From Funneliformis mosseae (Eukaryota; Glomeromycota; Glomeromycetes; Glomerales; Glomeraceae), in contig CAJVPP010000660.1 in the NCBI GenBank assembly GCA_910592005.1, positions 1-28,055 of the forward strand: a stretch of 28,055 nt of DNA, given 5' to 3'. The notes below the pieces were generated by a model, which saw only the letters and a list, made by a program, of their open reading frames with translations, ran no database searches and was not told the origin of the DNA. A program made the translations under genes and the position numbers. Positions within the stretch are counted from its first letter, which is position 1, and each line of letters opens with the position of its first letter. Below, one piece after another: positions 1 through 13,100 of this stretch.

Positions 1-635
1 TTTGGTAATATTTATGTTATGTTTTTGCGAATTATATTAGGTTTTTATTATTAATAAAATTATAATATTTAATAAATTTAATAAATATAAATATATCAAT
101 TTATATGCTTATTTGACTGAATTGATACTAAATTAAGGCCAATTTTAGGCTGATTTATGGTTATTTAAATCCTGAATTAATACTGGATAATACTGAATTA
201 AGATTAATTTTAAGCTGATTTATGATTATTTAAGTTCTGAATTAATGCTAATTGATGCTATATTAAGGTCAATTTTAGACTGATTTATGTTATTTAAGTT
301 CTGAATTAATGCTGAATTATACTGAATTAAGGTTAATTTAGGCTGATTTATGATTGAATTTAAGTTCTGAATGGCTATATCTGATTAGAATTGATCAGTG
401 TCTATCAGCGTCTAAATTATTGCTAAATTAAAACTAATTTTAGACTGATTTATGGTTAAATTTAAGTTCTAAATTGATGCTGAATGGCCATGTCTAATTG
501 GAGTCGATCAGTATCTATTAGCATCTGTTTGTGCTGATCAAAAAATATGGCAAATCAGTCATAAATAGTATTAAAATCAGCCTAAAATCAACCATCTAAT
601 TTTTAGCTAATTTGGACTATTTCGATCAGTATGAG
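1..635. repeat. Degenerate ~65-bp tandem repeat array
   Basis: Units starting CTGAATTAAT and ending near TGATTATTTAAGTT recur at about 173, 237 and 301, with a diverged unit around 114. From about 367 the unit becomes longer (about 109 bp) by gaining a segment with GATCAGTGTCTATCAGCGTCT, repeated in altered form near 508-530. At about 552-610 the motif GGCTGATTTATG appears on the opposite strand (CATAAATAG...AATCAGCC), so the array ends in a short inverted copy. No coding capacity is visible. The array abuts decayed LINE sequence at about 640 and may extend left of the window. Confidence 0.7.
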
Positions 636-639
636 AGGC

Positions 640-3600
640 AATTTTTCTATAGTTATTAGGAATAATAAAATAGATTATATTAATGTTACCTATAATTTTA
701 TAAGTATGATATTTCAGAAAAGATACATTAATATTATATTTTTTTAGATCGCATAAAAAAAACCTAAGATTTAGTTATTAAAATATCTTGAATTATGGTA
801 AAGTCAGTGATTAAAAGAAACTTTGATAGCTGTTTATTAAATTGTAATTAAAGAAGACAAATACATGTAGTCAAACCTAAAAGGTTAATATTGTTAAGTG
901 ATACTAATAAGATATTACTAAGTAATTATGTATGTCTATGATAGAGGTGTGCTATTTTATAAAATAATTTTAAATAAAAGATGTAGGATGATGTACAGTG
1001 TATAAAATTTAAACCAAAAGTCATATGCATAAGTTATACTAAAAATAAAAAATTAATGTATGTATTACATAGTATTTACATTTTTATAAATAATTTATCC
1101 ATTTTTATATATAATTTATCTATTTTTAGTAATTATTTATGCATTTTATGCTGTGTAATATGTGTACACAAAAATTTAATGTGTATATGTACACATTGTG
1201 CACATAAATTTTACACACTGATAACGTATTTCTTGATAGGTGAAGTATTTTCTTTTAAAGCATTCTAAAAGGTTTAATAAATAATTTAAAATAGTTTTAA
1301 ATAAATGCATTAGTTATATATGATATTCTATATAAGGTATAGCATTATATTAAATATATAAATCAATTTTTACTTATAAGTTTTTTTAAGAAAACAGTGA
1401 ATTTAATGTCTTAAACAGCCTGTTTAATAATAAATAAATGGTTATTTTTGAGCAAAATTCAAATTCTAAAGTATTGTATTAAGATTTTTAGATTAACAGA
1501 AATAATTGTTAATAAGACTTATTAACAATTTATGGGATAGAATGGGTCTTAGTTTTATTCGTTAAGAGATCAGACTTAAACCAATTAATTTATATACTGT
1601 TGAGATCATAGAAACTATTCGTAATATTAATAATATTAATAAGGTCTTATTTAGATTTAATTATCTAGAGTGTATCATCTATATAGGCCATAATAAATAT
1701 TTTACACAAGATTTCAATAAGCGTATTAATACAAATATTTAGTTTTATTTGTATAATATAATATATCTAAGATTAGAGTTTTATCCTTTTTATAAAAAAG
1801 ATGATAGTATATATACTATAGAAATGGTAAAATAATTTTACCTTGATCAATGTCTGAAAAGACTTTATATATATTAGTATTATTAAAGGATATATATAAA
1901 TATTTAGTTTTTTTGATAAATAAATATATTTAATAAAAATAAATGAATTCTTTAAAAAGTTTCAGACGTTTAAAAATTTTAATAAGTATAAATATGTTGA
2001 CTCAATTATATACTTTGAACATATCTTATAGAAGGATCTAGTAGTTATTATTATTTGAAAAAACATTATGTTTAATGTTATCTAACATATGTAAAGGTTC
2101 AAAAGTTAAATAAAAAGAAAGCCCAGCAAAATTGTTACCTTTAAGAATATTGTTTTAAATGAAGATTATTGATAAACATCTGTTAATTAATTTGAGAAAG
2201 CTTTTTTAGAATATTTCAATAATATGATTAGTCTTATATTATTGAAATTAAATTTTCATAGCTTTGGTTTAAGAATCAGATATACATATACTAGATTCTA
2301 ATAATGTGATAGTGAAGACAAATATAAACAATCATATATTAAATACTAAAAAAATCTTTTTAGCTAATAGACCAAGATATTTGAGCATTTTATTTAATAT
2401 TTTAGATGCTTGATACTTTACTATCAGATAAAGATGTAATAATTGTATATTATTCATCTGTAGAAGGAGAAGTTATTAGATCATTATAAATAGATGCATT
2501 AATTATTAAAATAGGTTGATAAATAAAATCAATTTATCTGATATTAATTTGAATTTATAAATAATGCTAACTGCAGCTGGAGCCAAAGAGGGATTATTAA
2601 AATACTTTTTTAAAGTAGCGACACTGGAATTAATTCATCTTTAAAAATTTTTGTTAACTATTTCCTTTATAAGAATTTCATCTATAATGAGTTCATGTGT
2701 ATTAGAGTTTATTAAAAATATCTATTTAACATAATGATTCTTCTTGAATAATTCAAGACTTAATTAATTATTTTAGTTAGATTATTAATATAATTATTTA
2801 GATAGATTGTAACTTATAATCTTTTTTATATAGTTTGACTTTGCATAAAATAATATTAAGTAATAAGTTTGTATCAGATATAAAAAAATCAATATAAAAA
2901 GATAATCAGGTAAAGAATGTATTGTAAATTAATAATAAAGATTGACAATATTTATAAATTTAATATAGAATTGAGACTAATTATGAGAAAAGAAGCTTTT
3001 TTATTTAACTTTGAGTAGCAATTATTTGAAATTATAAAGGAATTTCTGATTAGCATAAAGTTTAAAAAGAAATAGGAATCTAGAATATTTAAATTATCTT
3101 GATAATTTTTCTTTTAGAGATCACTTTTTCTGCTACTTTTATAATGTTATTTTAAAACTAATCCTTATATTTATTAAGAAGTCGTTAAATCTATAATGTA
3201 GTAGAATTAATTGTTTTCATAGAGCTGCTTTTTAATAATGTATTAAGTTTATTTCAAAAATATATTAATAAGAATTATTCATTTTATCGAAATCAAAAAT
3301 GATTTTAGATGATTTTTGTCTCTTGTTAAATTTAATATCTAAAGTTAGTAATAGAAGTAATGGTAACTTTATGATCTAATACATTTTCATTAGGAGAAAT
3401 TGTAAAATAATCTAACAAATTAAATGCAATATTAGTAGAAGTCTAAATGTAATCTATATTAGACAAGACTTAGCTAAAATTATAGATTAGAAAGTTAACT
3501 TGTGAACAGTTATATTTAAACGTAAAGAAATCAAAAGTAAAAATTGAAATAATTTGTTAAAAAATTTTAAGACATTTGTCGGGTTATGCTTTTTATCTAT

Positions 3601-5225
3601 ATTAGCATTAAAATCATTCAAAATGATCATATATAAGTTTTTATTTACAGCCTTTTTAATTTATTTAGATAAATATTCTAAATTTTGTTACAAGTCTTAA
3701 GATCTATAAGTAGTAAATAATAATTAATAATATGAAATTTTATTTATTTGCAAATTGCAAATCAGTATAAATACTTTTGTTAAGTTTAATATTATGTTTA
3801 AATATATGGTTAGCCATACTTTTTAAAAAATCAGATCTTCTTTAAAAGCTATATATTGTCTTAATATAGAACTAAAGATTGAAAAAAAATGTAAGATGTA
3901 AGGGTTAAAATATTTTTATTTTAAGGTTTAAAGTTAGTTTTCTAAAGATCTATGATGTTTATATTGTAAGAAGAATATAATGAAAGGAAATAATATTATT
4001 TAGTAATATTAGTAAAGATTCAAATATTATATATTATAAACGAGAGTTTTAATATAGACAAAAATTTAGATTTAAAGTATTTGATAAAAAGAAGGAAGAA
4101 ATAACATTATTTTCTGTAAAGATAGTGTTCATAAAAAATTGATTAAAAATAAGAAAGGCTCTTAAGAGCCTTAGAAACTTTCATATTATATATAGAATTG
4201 AGAGTATAAGTAGTTAATTTTTTATCGACTAAAAGTGAATCATTGTGAATAAGAATTATTCTGAAAGTATTATAAGAGTTAACTAAGGAATTGACTATTT
4301 TCATAAAACTTTTTAGATGTAGATTTTGTTCATCAGTAATTTCTTTTAAAACTGTTATAGTTTTCTTTTATTTATTAATAACTGATATAAAGACCTAATT
4401 TTGTTTTAGCAGAGATATCATTTGTGAGTTTTTGCTTGATAGATTTACGTAATATATTAGATAAAATATTATCATCTTATACAGTAGATATATTATTAGG
4501 CTACTTATTAAAAATATCTTTATTATCAGTTTTGATAGTTGAAGTTATTTATAATTTAACTAAAGATTAAGCATCATTTATGATAACATTAGTAAAAGTT
4601 ATATTTGCTTATTGTACTATAGTGAGGATGAGTTAGAATCTTATAATTATTATACTGAGTAGTTTGAAAACTTTAATATAAATTCTAAGTATTACAATTT
4701 TGAGGAGTTCTATACTTTTTGAAACAATCTTTAATTTTGTGATATAATAGCATATAATTTTACTTTTATCTCTATCTATTTAACATATTTATCATTGTAG
4801 TAAAATTATCATTGCTAATAGCTATTTTATAATTATCTGATAAGACAAAGTAAAAGAAAGTATATTGTAGATTTTTATAATTTAATCTAGCCTTAAAAAT
4901 GATCTACTACAGTTGCATTAACCATTAAACTTAACTAGATAAATTTTTTTTGTTGTAAATTAAGAAAAATACATTAATTTTGCAAAATATTTTGATCTAT
5001 TCAAAATATTATTATAGGGTAAATCACACATTTAAAGGCAAATTATATCATTAAGAAAAAAAATTCTATAGTCTTTTTAAGTTCTGCATAATTAGCATTA
5101 GTGTCATAGATATTATTACCTGTTACTATATATTTTTAATTTTTATATTAAATTTAACAATTTTTTTAAATCAGAAAAAAGTTCTTTTAACTTTTAGTTT
5201 AGTAACATCTAACATAATCATTGAA
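640..5225 (-). mobile_element. Decayed LINE copy A' (RT to ORF1 part)
   Basis: A non-LTR retrotransposon relic recognised by collinear DNA similarity to the better preserved LINE at 14546-21967. Positions 640-1000 match LINE C near 12530-12850 and lie near the RT/RNase H junction. Positions 1220-1380 match LINE2 around 26420-26620 (RT thumb). Positions 1550-1680 match 17424-17540, the stretch around the YxDD box. Positions 2791-2900 match about 18890-18970, 3300-3420 match the end of the endonuclease, and 4140-5220 match ORF1. About 230 bp present in copy A (6755-6985) are missing near 4385. No open frame longer than a few dozen codons survives, and the sequence is far richer in A+T than LINE1. 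The RNase H and 3' end are absent; the left edge meets the tandem repeat array. Confidence 0.7.
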
Positions 5226-5229
5226 ATGT

Positions 5230-8200
5230 TAATTAAAAGTCTATTAGATAGATTATAGTTTATAATCCTTTTTATGCAATTTGATTTTACATAATATAAT
5301 ATTAAGTAAGAGGTTTGTATCTAATAATAAATGATCAATAAAAGAGAAAGGTATTTCAGTAAAAGATTTGCTATTATTAATAATAATAGATTGACAATGT
5401 TTATAAATATATCATAAAATTAAGTCTAATTATAAAAAAAGAAACTGTTTTATTTAACTTTAAGTTGCAATTGTCTAAATTTATAAAGGAATCTCTGATT
5501 GATATAAAGTTTAGAAAGTAACAAAAGTCTTGAGTATTTGAATTATCCTAATATTTTCTGATAGAAATAATTTTCTTTGCAATTTTTATTATGTGATATT
5601 AAAATTGGTCCTAATGTTTGTTGATAAGTGATTAAGTCCAAAAAGTGGTGAAGTTGATTGATTTTAACAGAACTGCTATTTATGAGTGTATTTAATTTAT
5701 TTTCAAATTTAAGCTAACGAATATCATCTATTTTATTATAGTCTTGGTTGGTTTTTTTTTTGTTAAATTTAAGATCTAAAAAATTAAAAATAATTGCAAT
5801 AATAATATTATGATCTGATATATTTATAATAGAAAAAATTATAAAGCAACCTAATATATTAAGTAAAATATTAGGTAAACTTCAAATGTAATCAATTCTA
5901 GATGAGGCTTAGTTGAAGATATAAGTTAAAAAATTGACTCTCAAATAGTCATATTTAAGTATAAAAAAATTGAAAGGGTTATGCTTTTTATTCATATTTG
6001 TATTAAAATCACCTAATATAACACATGAAAATTATTTATAGTAGCCTCTTTAATCCAGTTAGTTAAGATATTTTGAATTTCATAAGTCTTGAAATCTGCT
6101 GATAGTAAGTAATAATTGATAATATAAAGTTTTTGTTTATTTGCAAATTATAGGTTTGCATAAATGATTCTATCTAACTTGATATCATGTTTAAAAATAT
6201 GATAAGTAATACTCTTTTTGAGAATTAAATTTACTCTAAATACTGTTTTCTATTTAAGAGTGAAACTAAAAAAAGAAATATATAAAGAAAGTATATAATT
6301 AAAATTTTTTTGTGCTAAGGTTTTAAATTTATTTCTTAAAGGCCAATGATATCAATATTGTAGGATAAATATAAAGAAAGAAGATAGTGTTATTTAGCAA
6401 AATTGGTAAACAAATAAATATTATAGGTTACAAATGAGAGTTTTGGTATAGATAATATTGGATTTAAAGAATTTTGTGAAAAGAAGAAAGAATTATTAAT
6501 ATTTTCTGTAAAAACAGTAATTATAAAAGTTATTAAAATTGAGGTAGACTATTAAAAGTCTTAGAAACTTCTATATTATATGTAATACTAAACGTGTATA
6601 TAATTAGTATTTTATTTACAGGAAGTAAATTATTGTGAATAAAAACAATTCTGAAAGTATTACAAGAGTTGACTAAAGTATTAATCGTTTCTGTAAAACA
6701 TTTTAGATGTAGATTATATCTATCAGTTATATTTCTTTATTTATTAATAATTGATATAGAAGTATTGATTATGGATCATTACCATATTATTTTATATTAT
6801 AATCTTTAAAAATTCTTTTTTTTGAATAATTGACTTTGATATTCAGTGTTTGTTCAATTGTATCTATTTTCTTCATTGTGAAGTTAAAAGTAGTTAAATT
6901 ATCTAATTTTTAGTTTAATAGTAGAAAGCTAGTTTTAATAAAGTCTTTGAAATTAGCGTCATTATCTTTTAATATATAAAACCACCTGTTTATATACTAG
7001 CAGAGATATCAATTATGATGTGTTGAGCTTTAGAAGCCTGATAATTAGAACATATAATATTAGGAAATATATCTTTATCCTATGATTTGTTAGTATTATT
7101 AGGTTGCTTATTAGAATCATTTTTATTTTCAGGTCTGATAGCTTAAGTTAGTTGTGATTTGACTAGAGGTTTAGATTTTTCATTAGTATTATCTGTGATA
7201 ACATTCACAAAGATAATATTTAAGCTTATTGTATCATAATGAGAATGAGTTAAAATCTTGTAATTATTAACCTACACAGGTTGAAATCTTTAATATAAGT
7301 TCTGAGTGTTTTGATTTTGAAAAGTTCTATACTTTTTGAAATAGTCCTTAATTTTGTAATATGAGAATGAACAAATAGTACATAGCTTTACTTTGTTTCT
7401 GTCCATTCAACATGTTTATTATTAATAATAAAATTTATTATTATTGACAGTTGCTTCATAATTATCAGCTAAGGTAATATAAAAGAAAGCATATTGTAAA
7501 TTATAATAGTTCAATCTAGCTTTAAGAATAATCTAAACAGTTATATTAACTATTAAATCCAAATCAGATAAATTTTTTTCCATTATAAATTGAGGAAAAC
7601 ATTGAAACTGGTAAAAACTAATAAACCTGTCAAATATGCTATATCTGCCAAATAAAACATATTTATAATTTATATCATTTCTATTATTATTATTATTATT
7701 ATTATATCTAACATATATATTATTTATATTATTTTTATTGTATCTATCATTATTATTATTTATTTTATATTTAACATAATTAGCATATCTGTTAGCTTTG
7801 TTATTATTGTCAATAGTTTCATTAATACTATAGATTTTTTTTAATTATAATTTTCCTATATAAAGGATATGAAAATGCCTTGAAAAAAGAACAGATTCCA
7901 ACATTATATTTAATCTACCTTTAATAATAATAATAAACAATATTAATATTTTTGTAATATAAAACTTATAATTTTATTCTTGTTAACTAAACAAACTCTT
8001 TAATAAATAGCATGTGCAGTTGATTGGATTTAAGTCATAGCTATTGCTTTTCTGACTTCAAATTATAGTTAACTTATTTGACAGATAGAGTAATGTTAAT
8101 AACATGTAAGTTTTGCAGAGAATTTTAACTTATCTAGAATTTCTTTATAAGGCAAATTGCACATATATAAGTAAACCATATCATTGAGTATAAAGATTTA

Positions 8201-8983
8201 TAATCTTTTTTAAGTTTTGTAAAATTGACATCAATATTATATGTGATTGTTGCTTATTACTATAAATTTTAGTTTTTATATTAATTCTAATGATTTTTCT
8301 AAATTAGAAAAATACTTTTTTATTTTTAATTTAGTGTTATCTAATGGTATCTCTATTACTTTAATTGATTATTATAAAATATACAGATGTTTTAAAGTAA
8401 TTTTAAAAGGCAAAAATGTGTATTTTTTCAAATTAGGCAAGTTAATTTTACAAAATGCATTTTTTTATTTTTAATAGGAAATGTTACTTTAGGATTTTCT
8501 TCAATTAATCCTTTAGATATTTAATAAATACAATACTAGAAAATAAATCAAATTGATCAACAACAAGATTTGTAATATCAGAAATTTTTGTTTGAGAAGA
8601 TTTTTTAAGATAATTATTAAATGAAAAATATGTAAAATAATTCATTTTTTAGTAGAAATTTCTTGCAGACACTTTTGTTATTTAAGAAATTTTCAGAGAC
8701 GTTATTAATTTGTCAATATTAATAGATATGATAACTAAAGTTACTTCACTTGTTAAGGTCTTTTTATCTTTTTCTTATTGAATGAAAAGTATTAACATCT
8801 ATCATGACTGAAATTTATTATTATTAAAAGTGAAGACATTGCTTTTAGGTTTAGCAGATTATAAATTATTCTATTTGTTATTTATTACTACTTAGAATTA
8901 CCTGAATAAAAGCAAATAAAATATTTTGTTAGTTCTTTTGTTACTCTTTTTTAGGTCATCTAATATTGCAGAAAGAGATTTTT
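5230..8983 (-). mobile_element. Decayed LINE copy A (endonuclease, ORF1, 5' end)
   Basis: A second relic of the same LINE family. It starts where the sequence jumps back from ORF1 to the end of the endonuclease (5240 matches both 2791 and about 18890). It then runs through endonuclease (5240-6450) and ORF1 (6535-8970). Its right edge GCAGAAAGAG at 8969-8978 matches the LINE1 5' end at 21950-21959, so this copy keeps the true 5' end. It lacks the 3' half, which is unusual for a LINE because TPRT truncates 5' ends. Splitting by insertion of copy A' or by recombination would explain this. About 540 bp at 7600-8140 have no counterpart in copy A' and include a TTA microsatellite. No open frame remains. 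Confidence 0.65.
7683..7706. repeat. (ATT)n microsatellite
   Basis: A run of ATT triplets, followed to about 7780 by scattered ATT-rich words. It lies inside the ~540-bp stretch of copy A that has no counterpart in copy A'. Confidence 0.8.
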
Positions 8984-8985
8984 AC

Positions 8986-9000
8986 TTAAAAAATATAAAA
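8986..9000. repeat. Target-site duplication, left of SINE3
   Basis: TTAAAAAATATAAA directly follows the 5' end of LINE copy A and precedes the T-run (poly-A of the minus-strand SINE). The same 14 bases recur at 10175-10188 on the other side of SINE3. Confidence 0.7.
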
Positions 9001-9752
9001 TTTTTTTTTTATTTAGTATCCAATATACCAGTTCTGTTTTTATAGTAAGAAATACACATATAAATTATATAAACCTTATACTATCTTAACTATTTAACTG
9101 AAAAAATCTTAGTAGATTCAATTATCAGTCTTTATTCTATTGATAATACTAGTTTAAGAATTACTATTCAGAATAACCTTTCAGAAGCTAATCTCTTAGG
9201 ATTATTGGATTTTAGAATCACTATCAAATTTGGATAAGAGATCACTTTCAGCTACAGGTACTTTTAGTTGATTATTTTCTCTGTCTTTACCAATACTAAT
9301 CAGAATCACTATTATCTTTATCTAATATCAAGATATATTAGACATGAATAAGAAGGTTTAGATGTTATTATTCTTATAGAATCTAAAAAGCTAGGTGGCT
9401 ATCATACTCATATTATCAACTCATCTAAGAATTGATTCCAGCCTTTACTTTAAAGTAACAGTTCAATTAAATGATTGCTATAGTAATGTAATATAGTTTA
9501 TTATCAATTATAATCACTTTGAAAATATTCTGAAAGTGTTACTCAATCTACTAATTACTGGTTAATCACTTTCTTACTTGTGTAAGGGCTCTTAAATTTG
9601 AAGACGTGAAACAGTATCTATTACAGACTTATTAACAAAGATTAAATTTCTATTGATTTTTAGCTTTATTTAAATTTACTTATTTTGTAAAATTTAATAT
9701 TTAGATATGATCAATAATTAATCGCTAGATTGATTATTTATATATTTAATTA

Positions 9753-10050
9753 TATATAGATTCTTTATAATAAAAGGAAGGAAATTACTAAAAAAAATTT
9801 TTTTTGCTTTATAAGTTAAATATTATTTTTTAACAAAATAAGTTTAGATTTAACGTTAATTCAAAAAAATTTTTTTTGATAATTTCTTCCTTTTTTATTG
9901 CAAAGAGTCTATATGAACATTTTGCAATAAAAAGGGAGGAAACTACCAAAAAAAATTTTTTTTGAGTTGATGTTAAATCTGAATTTATTTTACTAAAACA
10001 ATAAAAATTTTTTTAGTAGTTTTTTTCTTTTTATTACAAAACACTCATAT
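9753..10050. mobile_element. Foldback element with four A8T8 arms
   Basis: Four related arms alternate in direction: 9753-9805 forward, 9862-9914 reverse, 9917-9964 forward, 10003-10050 reverse. Each carries CAATAAAAAGGGAGGAAA-like sequence leading into an A7-8/T7-8 palindrome. The spacers at 9806-9861 and 9965-10002 are also reverse complements of one another, so the whole is an inverted dimer centred near 9910. It interrupts SINE3 between sequences that are contiguous in SINE1 and SINE2 (about 22735-22755). No coding capacity; it looks like a MITE or foldback element. No clear target-site duplication was found. Confidence 0.7.
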
Positions 10051-10089
10051 AAAATTCTTATAAAAAATATTTAATTTTATGCCTCAATT

Positions 10090-10156
10090 AAGACTTAAAC
10101 TTGTGATTATTATAGTATAACCCACAATAGAAGCTCAGTTATTACTAATTAAACTA
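10090..10156 (-). promoter_or_regulatory. Decayed Pol III A and B boxes of SINE3
   Basis: On the minus strand the A box reads TAGTTTAATTAG (10156-10145) and the B box AGTTTAAGTCT (10100-10090). The young SINEs have TAGTTCAGTTGG and GGTTCAAGTCT. All differences are C-to-T or G-to-A, so the promoter was probably inactivated by transitions. Confidence 0.65.
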
Positions 10157-10174
10157 GGATTGCTAATCCTCTAT

Positions 10175-10188
10175 TTAAAAAATATAAA
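10175..10188. repeat. Target-site duplication, right of SINE3
   Basis: TTAAAAAATATAAA, identical to 8986-8999. It is followed by a T-run and the 3' end of LINE C, so this target was used by a LINE and a SINE. Confidence 0.7.
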
Positions 10189-10197
10189 TTTTTTTTT

Positions 10198-13100
10198 AAG
10201 TGCAGTAATTTTACATAATTTTATTAAATTCAAAATAAATGTAAAACAAAATAAACAAAATACAAATTTAAAAAAATACAAAAATCTTTATTTAATCTAA
10301 ATTAAATTAAGATTGACCCTGTACTTTTCCAGAATCTATTTCTAACTTAAGCTAAAAATATCACTTTTCAATAATAAACTAGATAAGAAAGGATTTGATC
10401 ACTACAATACTAAAAATTTATTTAATAAAATCTATAATAAACTATTTTGTCAATAGAGTTATTGATTTTGAAATTAGAAGAGAAATATAATAAAATGTAT
10501 CTTAATAAAAACGTATTGTCTATTTTTGATTTGAGATTAATATTATGTGATTTTTCAAAATTTTCTAATGAGAACATCATTAATTTAAATGGATTATATC
10601 TATTCAAAGATGTAATATATAAAGATTAATAATGTCATTAATATAAGATTATTTGAATCTATAGCATCCTTCATAAATTTGTATAAATATTAGGAAATGA
10701 TTCCTTTGATTAATGAAAGAAAGCTAAAAAATTATAAAAGAATAATTACTATATAACTATAAAGATTAGATATATAGCTACTGTTTTGGTTAAGTTAAAG
10801 AGAAATTGTTAAGTATTTTTAATAATCGATTGCATTTTGGTTTAGATCATAGGACATTTTCAAATATAATAAAAAGTTTCATCTACACATTCATATTTAA
10901 CATAGAGCTATAATGAGTAAAAGATATTTGGATGTCATACTTTTAATATTTTTATAATGGAAAGTATTTTCAATAATCTTTGTAATTTCTTTTTTTTTAA
11001 CTGCTGAAAATTTGTATAAAATGTATGTACTAGTTATATTATCATTAAGATAAAAAGTGATAGCTGACTAATTAATAAGGAATTGCTTATATTTTTTAAT
11101 TAAGTGCAGTTATATAAACTTATTATAGATAATTGATTACATAATATTTTTTATGAACAGTCAGATAGGAACTGAAATATTTAATTCTTTGTATTAAAAA
11201 TAGTATTGCTCTGTATAAGAAAGGTCAAACATAAAAGCAGTAGAATCATGATAATTCTTTACTAGCTGATTAATTTTATCATTAATAAATCGTTTGAATA
11301 TGCTTTTACTTTTTGGAAATAGATATTAAAATTCTATATATTACAGTTAACTTTTATTATAACAAACTCTATTTCCTAAACCTCAACTTCGCTATAAGGT
11401 TATAGTGAAGATTTCAAGAAATTTAATTGGCTAATTTACTATAATAAGAGTATTTTTATTATATTTATTTAAAAAATTTATTATATCAAAGTTTACTATA
11501 TTAAGAGTTGACTGTAATAACTTTGAAAAGAAGGAATCATAATATAAAATTATTGATTTTTAAAAGTAGAGGAGTTGAAGGTAAGGTATTTAGAATTCTT
11601 TTGAATTTGTGAAATTATTGTATGTTTACTTATAAATCAGTTTTGATAGTTAAATAGTAATTCATAGGAGTAACTATGATTGCAATAAAAATAACTGCTA
11701 ACTCTGTAACAGATGATAAAAAAAAAATAACAAAAGTAGTTGAATAAGAAACCATTAGTGAATTTGAATGTATTTATAACTAAACTAAACCCATTTTAAT
11801 TAAAGCAATACTTAGACTGGTAAGTGATTTATCTATAAAAAATTCAAGAATTATTGCAACAGAAATCTGTTGCAAAAATGTTAATAAATCATTTAAATGA
11901 GAAGTGAAAATAAATTTTAAAATTAAAGATAAAATTACAGGATGATTATAATTAATTATCAGTAATTTAAAAGATGAAATATTAATTTTTAAAAAAGCAT
12001 AATAAGAATATCTTTTATTAGGGTAAAGATCATAAATAGATCAGACCTTTCTTATTGATATAAATAGCAATTTTTATATAGTAATTAAGGAATACAGCAA
12101 ACACATATTTGTATTTGGTTAACTCTAATAAATTTTGTTTGAATAATATAAGTTTGTTAAGATTACAACTATTACATTATTACAGTATTACTTCATAAGA
12201 GCTATTTAAATCATATGTGTAATGTATTATATTGACAAAGCTTTTTTCTGTCTTTAAAATTTGATTAAATATCATATTCTTGATATTCATATTCTATTAG
12301 AAAATGACTGTAAATTTCTAGGTATTAATGTAAAGAGATGTCAGTGAATAATTATATCTTATATTATAAAAGAATATTGAGTCTGCAGATAGTTTTTAAT
12401 GTACGTCAATAATAAGAAATTGTTAAATTAAATTGCATCATTAAGGAATTTTACCATTTTGAGAAAAAATTTGAAATCTGCAAAAGTAAATAAAAAGTTA
12501 CCATTATAGTTGATTAGTTGTTCAATGAATATCAAGGAATATTTGGCTAATAAGAATGTGATCTTTTTATAGCTGTATGAAATAATAGAATGGATAGTTA
12601 TAATACTACTTTGAAGTTTATTTACATATTGATCTGAAAAGATAATACTGATATTAAACTTATTAAGATTGCATAAGAGAGCTGGAATCTAATTCTTGAA
12701 ATTCTTTGAGTTGTAATAAGATTAGTTAATAAGAAGATTCAGGTAGTTATCATTAAATTGTAGCTGAAAAAGATAAATACGTATTATTAAACTTAAGATG
12801 CTAGTATTATTTAATACAAAGTATATCACTTAGTGCTTGTATATGTCTGTGATATAAATGAGATACTTTATAAAACATTTTTGAATGAATGAAGCAGAAT
12901 AACATATTTTTTAACAAGTAAAGTTTTTCTTTAAAAGAGCTTGAAAAGGACTTATATTATAATCTAAAAGAGTCTCTAACAGGTGTGTGAATTGTATTTA
13001 CAGTAGTAGTCATAAGTATTCAACCGCTAATATTTTCTAAAATCAAGTAATAACATCCATTAAAATTTTTCAAAATTTAAGTTCAATACCAATGTTGATC

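Larger units (their letters stand above)
9011..10172 (-). mobile_element. SINE3, old tRNA-headed SINE copy
   Basis: This is collinear with SINE1 and SINE2 along its whole length: 3' tail AGTATCC at 9015, the body (9215-9660) and the tRNA-like head at 10080-10172. Where it differs from the young copies the change is mostly C-to-T or G-to-A; for example around 9555-9640 CCC reads CTC, CTTCC reads CTTTC and TACCC reads TATCT. An insertion of about 280 bp (the foldback element) splits it between the body and the head. Flanking 14-bp direct repeats and a T-run at 9001-9010 support integration by target-primed reverse transcription. Confidence 0.8.

Noticed and set aside
1..635. CRISPR array
   Set aside because: Units are contiguous and diverged with no constant-repeat and unique-spacer pattern, and the setting is eukaryotic.
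1161..1219. Imperfect hairpin GTGTACACAAAAATTT...AAATTTTACACAC
   Set aside because: Lies in decayed LINE sequence, and the arms match only loosely, so it is likely chance in AT-rich DNA. It is not convincing as a terminator or MITE.
1056..1268. 70-codon plus-strand open frame
   Set aside because: Low-complexity hydrophobic translation from AT-rich DNA. The same DNA aligns in part with the minus-strand LINE RT thumb.
8247..8474. 75-codon plus-strand open frame
   Set aside because: Antisense to decayed ORF1 of LINE copy A. Composition is Phe/Ile/Lys/Asn rich as expected from AT-rich DNA, and the parallel segment in copy A' (5090-5220) is not open.
10447..10629. 60-codon plus-strand open frame
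   Set aside because: Antisense to the recognisable ORF2 C-terminal relic on the minus strand.
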